A stretch of 11,016 bases of DNA from Verrucomicrobiota bacterium (lineage in GTDB: Bacteria; Verrucomicrobiota; Verrucomicrobiia; Verrucomicrobiales; DEV007). The position numbers and the translations under genes were made by a program. This document shows positions 7,097 through 11,016 of this stretch, in pieces; position 1 is the first letter of the stretch; the number at the start of each line of letters is the position of its first letter. The notes beneath the pieces were generated by a model. That model made no database searches. It worked only from the letters and a program-made list of their open reading frames with translations, and was not told the origin of the DNA. The stretch lies in NCBI GenBank assembly GCA_020630835.1, contig JAHDIL010000009.1:1-11016 (forward strand), read 5' to 3'.

Positions 7097-8188
7097 ATGC
7101 GTATGATTCATTCATTAGAAGACTTAACTCCTGCCACAGAATGGGACGAAACGGTATGGTCTCGAGCAACGGAAGAGGAACTCTCCACGCATACCGAAAC
7201 TGGGCGGCTATGTGTCGCCACTCTGCTACCTTTTAGTGGGGGGCAACCAGATTGGCAGGGGTTCGAGCGAAGTGTCCAGTGGATGATCGAATGTGGTCAG
7301 GCTTACGATACTGAGCTAGCTTTCGTTCTAAATGCAGATACTGGCTATCTGTTTAACCTAAGCCTAGATTTATATGAGGAGGTGCTGCGGCGGTTCAGGT
7401 CATCATTCCCAGAAACGCCTGTCATAGCAGGGGTGACTGCTGTTGGTTGCGAAGGTGAAGAGTTCCATGCCGACACCTATCGACACCACTTAGATAGGCT
7501 GCAACAGTTCAAGCATGTAGAGGCCATGATCATGACCTCCCAGTCTCTGAACGCCTTGGAGGACCAGGCTCGTAGAGATGCTTATTTTCAGATTGCTGAG
7601 CACATAACGGTGCCAGCGCTTGTTCACGCCTTAGAGCCTGCCTTTGTTCCTTGGGCGACACCGTTTCGACCCTGGCTCCTGAAAGAGCTAGCCGGGCACG
7701 AAAAATTTGTAGGTGGTAAGGTTTCGACCCTAGATGAGCCGCACTTTCTATACTGGTCAGCCATGTGTCGCGGTGCAAACCTCGACTTTTCACCTCACAG
7801 CGGAGATGACTACGGCATAGCCAGTGCCATCAAGATGGGGCATCCGCTACTAATTGGTGCAGGCGTATCCGCGTGCCCACTGATTTGTGCCGCTAAGAAA
7901 CTCTGGCTGCAGGGGAGCTACGATCCCCGAGTGTATAAGCTGTTGGAGGCTATCCAGTCTTTGGAAGACACGGTATTCCGTTTGGATGAAAGAGGCAGTG
8001 CCGCAGCTTACAAACACTCAACCGCCGTGATATTGAAACTGCTAGGTTTAATCCAGTCATCAGAAGTTCACCCGGACTGTGCCGACAAACGCTCTGGTGA
8101 CGAGATGGCCCGTATGCGCGAAGCCCTCCAACGACCGCTTCGCATAGCTCAGCGCTTAGGTATCGAAAATTTCTCCCCTCAAAATTAG
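7097..8188 (+). CDS. Dihydrodipicolinate synthase-family (class I aldolase-like) protein
   Basis: A 363-residue TIM-barrel protein of the DapA/N-acetylneuraminate lyase superfamily, which cleaves or forms carbon-carbon bonds through a Schiff base with pyruvate-like compounds. Visible family features are the N-terminal strand VATLLPF (40-46), an ADTGYLFNLS segment where the family has GTTGE..LS (80-89), the Schiff-base lysine candidate K208 in FVGGKVSTLD, and the late LLIGAGVSACPLI stretch (251-263). The usual catalytic tyrosine (in Y-N-x-P) appears to be replaced by H177 in LVHALEP. The protein is also longer than the roughly 300 residues of DapA, with an N-terminal extension of about 35 residues. 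So it is not the lysine enzyme and probably acts on another 2-keto compound. It starts 7 bp after the cytochrome gene, without a Shine-Dalgarno sequence; ATG 7103 is an alternative start. Predicted cytoplasmic. Confidence 0.85.
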   Translation: MRMIHSLEDLTPATEWDETVWSRATEEELSTHTETGRLCVATLLPFSGGQPDWQGFERSVQWMIECGQAYDTELAFVLNADTGYLFNLSLDLYEEVLRRFRSSFPETPVIAGVTAVGCEGEEFHADTYRHHLDRLQQFKHVEAMIMTSQSLNALEDQARRDAYFQIAEHITVPALVHALEPAFVPWATPFRPWLLKELAGHEKFVGGKVSTLDEPHFLYWSAMCRGANLDFSPHSGDDYGIASAIKMGHPLLIGAGVSACPLICAAKKLWLQGSYDPRVYKLLEAIQSLEDTVFRLDERGSAAAYKHSTAVILKLLGLIQSSEVHPDCADKRSGDEMARMREALQRPLRIAQRLGIENFSPQN

Positions 8189-8258
8189 CCCCGCAAAAAA
8201 AGAAGGATAGGCACCTCTGTCGTGCTGTTTTGCCTGCCCCGTTTTTATTAATTAAGCC

Positions 8259-9077
8259 ATGATCGACTACTCCAAGCTCTGCATCCACACGGTAACAACC
8301 AAGGCATGGGATATCTGGACTGCCATAGAAAAATTTGATGCGGCCGGAATCGGTGGCATCACTGTATGGCGGCAGGCACTAGATGGCCAGGATATCGAAA
8401 AAGTTGGCCATACGATACGCGCCTCCAATATCGAAATTGTATCCCTTTGCCGAGGAGGGTTTTTTCCCGCCCAGCATCTTGGGGGTCTAGACGCTGCCAT
8501 AGCTGATAACCAGCAAGCCGTCCGCGAGGCAGCTGAACTAGGTGCGCCAATGGTTGTGTTAGTCTGTGGCGCTATACCCGGACAGAGCCTCCAGAAGTCG
8601 AGAGATCAGATCATTGCGGGTATCCGGGCGGTCCTGCCCGTAGCCGAGAGCTTGGGGGTAAAGCTGGCCATCGAGCCCCTCCACCCGATGTATGCCGACG
8701 ATCGCAGTGCCATAAACACCATGGAGAGTGCGAATGACGTATGCGACGAAATTGATCACCCTCTAGTGGGGATAGCTTTAGATGTATATCACGTATGGTG
8801 GGACCCTAACTTAGAGCGAGAGATCGCCAGGTGCGCCGCCGCTGATCGCTTGTTTGCCTACCATATTTGTGATTGGAAAACGCCTACCACAGACCTTCTG
8901 AATGATCGTGGGCTTATGGGTGAGGGGTGTATTGATCTGCCTAGGATGAGGAAACTGGTAGAGAAATACGGATTCACAGGATTTCACGAAGTGGAGATCT
9001 TCTCGGATCATTGGTGGTCCCGAGAGCCTGACAGCTTTTTAGCGGAGATACAACAATCTTGGAATCAACATTGTTAA
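8259..9077 (+). CDS. Sugar phosphate isomerase/epimerase-like TIM-barrel protein
   Basis: A 272-residue protein of the xylose-isomerase-like TIM barrel superfamily (COG1082, AP endonuclease 2 fold). Members are metal-dependent isomerases, epimerases or related enzymes of sugars, inositols and keto-sugars. Candidate metal ligands sit at the expected strand ends: E139 in LAIEPLHP, D175 and H178 in [13 protein letters not shown]202 in AYHICDW, and E246 in HEVEIFSD. Length is normal for the family. The ATG at 8259 follows a 70-bp gap and has no Shine-Dalgarno sequence. No signal peptide is visible, so it should act in the cytoplasm. Its place between an aldolase-like gene and a Gfo/Idh/MocA oxidoreductase gene recalls inositol and keto-glycoside catabolic clusters, where such barrels isomerise an oxidised sugar. 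The exact substrate cannot be named. Confidence 0.88.
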   Translation: MIDYSKLCIHTVTTKAWDIWTAIEKFDAAGIGGITVWRQALDGQDIEKVGHTIRASNIEIVSLCRGGFFPAQHLGGLDAAIADNQQAVREAAELGAPMVVLVCGAIPGQSLQKSRDQIIAGIRAVLPVAESLGVKLAIEPLHPMYADDRSAINTMESANDVCDEIDHPLVGIALDVYHVWWDPNLEREIARCAAADRLFAYHICDWKTPTTDLLNDRGLMGEGCIDLPRMRKLVEKYGFTGFHEVEIFSDHWWSREPDSFLAEIQQSWNQHC

Positions 9078-9114
9078 TATCCGCCTTACTTTCACCCTCA
9101 AATATACGGAATAT

Positions 9115-10284
9115 ATGAAAATACATAAAATTGGAATTATCTTAAACGGCGTCACTGGCCGCATGGGCACAAACCAACACCTGATCCGATCCGTTCTTGC
9201 TATCCGGGAACAAGGTGGCATCCGCCTTTCTGCCGATGAGATCATAGAAGTCGACCCAATACTCTGCGGGCGTAGTGCGAATAAACTATCGGATCTGGCG
9301 AACAAGCATGGAATAGAGCGCTGGACGACAGATCTACCCTCGGCTTTAGCTGATCCCAACAATCAAGTCTTTTTCGATGCTAGTTCGACGCTTCACCGTG
9401 CGAAATTTATAGAGATGGCTGCCGCGGCAGGAAAGGCTGTTTATTGTGAGAAACCTACAGCCGTAACCACCGCAGAGGCCCTGCGCCTCGCGCAGATTTG
9501 TGAAAAGGCTGGCGTAAAAAACGGTGTAGTCCAAGATAAACTCTGGCTTCCTGGTATTCGAAAAATAAAGACTCTAATCGATCAGGGGTTCTTTGGTGAT
9601 ATTCTGTCAGTCCGTGGCGAATTTGGTTATTGGGTGTTCACTGGACACGACGATGATCAACCCGCTCAGCGTCCCAGTTGGAACTATAGAAAGGAAGACG
9701 GTGGAGGCATGATCATTGATATGCTTTGTCACTGGCGCTACGTGATCGACAATACCTTTGGTCCGGTGAAAAGCGTCTCCTGTCTTGGCGCCACCCACAT
9801 ACCAGAGCGTATAGACGAATCGGGTGAGAGATATGAATGCACGGCAGACGATGCTTGCTATGCAACTTTTGAACTGAAAGACGGAACGATTTGTCAGTTC
9901 AATAGCTCGTGGGATGTCCGTGTCCGTCGGGACGACCTATTAGTGATGCAAGTAGATGGGACAAAAGGCTCCGCAGTCGCTGGGTTAACGGATTGTTGGG
10001 TGCAAAATCTAGGCACAACCCCAAGGCCGATCTGGAACCCGGACATTGACCAGCCTATAGATTTCTATGACGGATGGCAAAAAGTCCCGGATGCCACCGA
10101 GTATGATAATGCTTTTAAAATACAGTGGGAACTATTCTTGAAACACGTAGTAAAAGACATCCCGTTTCCGTATACTCTTCGTGAAGGTGCAAAAGGGGTT
10201 CAGTTAGCTGAGGTAGGGATGGAGTCTTGGAAAGACCGATCTTGGAAAGATCTACCAAGCTTGGAGAATGCACCAGAGAAGTAG
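9115..10284 (+). CDS. Gfo/Idh/MocA-family NAD(P)-dependent oxidoreductase
   Basis: A 389-residue cytoplasmic dehydrogenase. The N-terminal Rossmann domain begins [14 protein letters not shown] (residues 5-18), a glycine-rich dinucleotide loop of slightly unusual form. The family motif EKP lies at 112-114, with K113 the expected catalytic lysine. The C-terminal alpha/beta domain carries [12 protein letters not shown] (196-207), with D202 and H206 in the usual catalytic D-x-x-x-H spacing. Such enzymes oxidise or reduce sugar hydroxyl groups, inositols or their keto forms with NAD(P). The gene starts 37 bp after the isomerase-like gene; only a weak GGA precedes the ATG. It probably works in sequence with the isomerase-like and aldolase-like products. 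There is no Tat or Sec signal at the N-terminus, unlike many secreted PVC members of this family, which supports cytoplasmic action. Confidence 0.92.
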   Translation: MKIHKIGIILNGVTGRMGTNQHLIRSVLAIREQGGIRLSADEIIEVDPILCGRSANKLSDLANKHGIERWTTDLPSALADPNNQVFFDASSTLHRAKFIEMAAAAGKAVYCEKPTAVTTAEALRLAQICEKAGVKNGVVQDKLWLPGIRKIKTLIDQGFFGDILSVRGEFGYWVFTGHDDDQPAQRPSWNYRKEDGGGMIIDMLCHWRYVIDNTFGPVKSVSCLGATHIPERIDESGERYECTADDACYATFELKDGTICQFNSSWDVRVRRDDLLVMQVDGTKGSAVAGLTDCWVQNLGTTPRPIWNPDIDQPIDFYDGWQKVPDATEYDNAFKIQWELFLKHVVKDIPFPYTLREGAKGVQLAEVGMESWKDRSWKDLPSLENAPEK

Positions 10285-10342
10285 CATTTATGAGAATAAA
10301 TGGACGGTGAAAATAGATAAGTAAATATGCGAATGGGATATA

Positions 10343-10375
10343 CGTATCTGCGCTGAATCACTACTGGTAGATACG
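10343..10375 (+). promoter_or_regulatory. Stem-loop between oxidoreductase and DUF6807 genes
   Basis: CGTATCT (10343-10349) pairs exactly with AGATACG (10369-10375). A G-U and a C-G pair extend the stem inward to 9 bp around a 15-base loop. It lies in the 135-bp gap, the longest within the cluster, 45-77 bases upstream of the DUF6807 start. There is no T tract directly after it (a short T run comes about 15 bases later). It could be an mRNA processing or attenuation element, or an operator. Role not determined. Confidence 0.35.
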
Positions 10376-10419
10376 GCGACTTAGATGATATTTTTCCCAG
10401 ATAATAATAAAACAAAATT

Positions 10420-11016
10420 ATGAAGTTGAGATACATGTTCTTATGCCTGGCTGTTTGTCAGCAGATTGTTGGCGAAGAGTTGAAACTTGAAGGGCTTTCC
10501 TTGTCTGATGGGAGGAGGAAGTTGATGACATATAATGCTGCATACTTGGAGTCTCCTGATCCGGAGGCCCCATGGTTCGGGCGTAGCGGATTTATTCACC
10601 CTTTTTACACACCGAAGGGAAAGATCGTAACAGAGGGGTTTCCTGCAGAAAAATTGCATCAGCACGGCTTGATGTTTGCCTACACGCAGAGCTTCTACGA
10701 CGGTAAAAAGGTCGATTTTTGGAATAGTTTCCGAAAAGAGGGATACATCGAACACGTAAAGACATTAAAAAACGAGGATGGTGAGATCAAAGTTTTGCTG
10801 CATCACCTTGTGAATCGCAAAGACGCGGATCCCTTGGTAGTTTTGAAAGAAGTGTGGGAGATGAAACGGGTTACTCATGAGACGTTGAATATTTTTGATC
10901 TCGTCTCCGTCCAGAATTGTGCTACCGAAAAGCCCTTAGTAATTCCTCAATACAAATATGGTGGGATGTGTATTCGAGGAGCAAAAAGTTGGGAATCTGG
11001 CGACGTTATGCTCACA
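10420..11016 (+). CDS. Secreted DUF6807 (PmoA-like) family protein, 3'-truncated by window edge
   Basis: The frame opens at ATG 10420 and stays open for 199 codons to the window edge, so the C-terminus is missing. Residues 1-18 form a short signal peptide (M-K-L-R, hydrophobic YMFLCLAVC..IVG, likely cleavage before EE), placing the product in the periplasm. Two stretches match the DUF6807/'PmoA family' group common in PVC, Bacteroidota and Actinobacteria catabolic clusters: GFIHPFYTP (57-65) and FPAEKLHQHGLMFAY (74-88), with H80 and H82 as possible metal or substrate ligands. Despite the family nickname, nothing indicates methane oxidation. Members usually neighbour Gfo/Idh/MocA genes, as here, which suggests a role in sugar-derivative processing. 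There is no Shine-Dalgarno sequence (AT-rich leader AATAATAAAACAAAATT). The 135-bp gap upstream leaves room for its own promoter. Confidence 0.82.
   Translation, partial: MKLRYMFLCLAVCQQIVGEELKLEGLSLSDGRRKLMTYNAAYLESPDPEAPWFGRSGFIHPFYTPKGKIVTEGFPAEKLHQHGLMFAYTQSFYDGKKVDFWNSFRKEGYIEHVKTLKNEDGEIKVLLHHLVNRKDADPLVVLKEVWEMKRVTHETLNIFDLVSVQNCATEKPLVIPQYKYGGMCIRGAKSWESGDVMLT

Noticed and set aside
8209..8235. AGGCA...TGCCT hairpin followed by GCCCCGTTTTT between the aldolase-like and isomerase-like genes as a terminator
   Set aside because: The stem is only 5 bp with a 17-base loop and the T run is not adjacent; too weak to call.
10441..10755. 104-codon minus-strand open frame opposite the DUF6807 gene
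   Set aside because: The plus strand carries a continuous frame with signal peptide and DUF6807 motifs; the minus frame is its shadow.
1..11016. CRISPR array, insertion sequence, phage or conjugative genes
   Set aside because: No regularly spaced repeats, transposase or integrase motifs, or terminal inverted repeats were seen. The tRNA has no adjacent integrase or obvious duplicated 3' end, so no integration is indicated.

Overview
The window looks like a chromosomal segment from a member of the PVC group, most likely Verrucomicrobiota (Opitutae/Puniceicoccales-like). This is inferred from gene content. A secreted DUF6797/beta-propeller/cytochrome c protein, a DUF6807 ('PmoA-like') protein, a Gfo/Idh/MocA oxidoreductase and a sugar-isomerase TIM barrel in one cluster is a combination typical of these bacteria. 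Most starts in the cluster also lack a Shine-Dalgarno sequence. Base composition is moderate, with no clear foreign island, insertion sequence, phage gene or CRISPR array.

Left part (1-2611): the 3' portion of a COG0523/CobW-type GTPase metallochaperone runs off the left edge on the + strand. It overlaps tail-to-tail, by 41 bp, a minus-strand gene for a seven-helix TIGR02206/YwaF-type membrane protein. That gene lies 12 bp downstream of an AraC-family regulator, so the two probably form a two-gene transcript read right to left.

Middle (2612-4095): a complete tRNA-Leu(UAA) gene without an encoded CCA end sits between the two AraC-type regulators. The second regulator (cupin plus double helix-turn-helix) is read leftward and is divergent from the large cluster on its right. 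A perfect 10-bp inverted repeat with a 14-bp spacer covers its start and lies in the divergent promoter region. It is the best candidate operator in the window.

Right part (4096-11016): five co-directional + strand genes. In order they are a secreted DUF6797/propeller protein with a C-terminal c-type haem domain, a dihydrodipicolinate-synthase-like class I aldolase, a sugar phosphate isomerase/epimerase-like TIM barrel, a Gfo/Idh/MocA NAD(P)-dependent oxidoreductase, and a secreted DUF6807 protein cut by the right edge. Together they look like a regulated catabolic locus for a carbohydrate or related polyol/keto-sugar: periplasmic recognition or oxidation with electrons passed to haem c, then cytoplasmic oxidation, isomerisation and aldol cleavage. 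The substrate cannot be read from the sequence, and no transporter or glycoside hydrolase is visible inside the window. The cluster is the most interesting content here.
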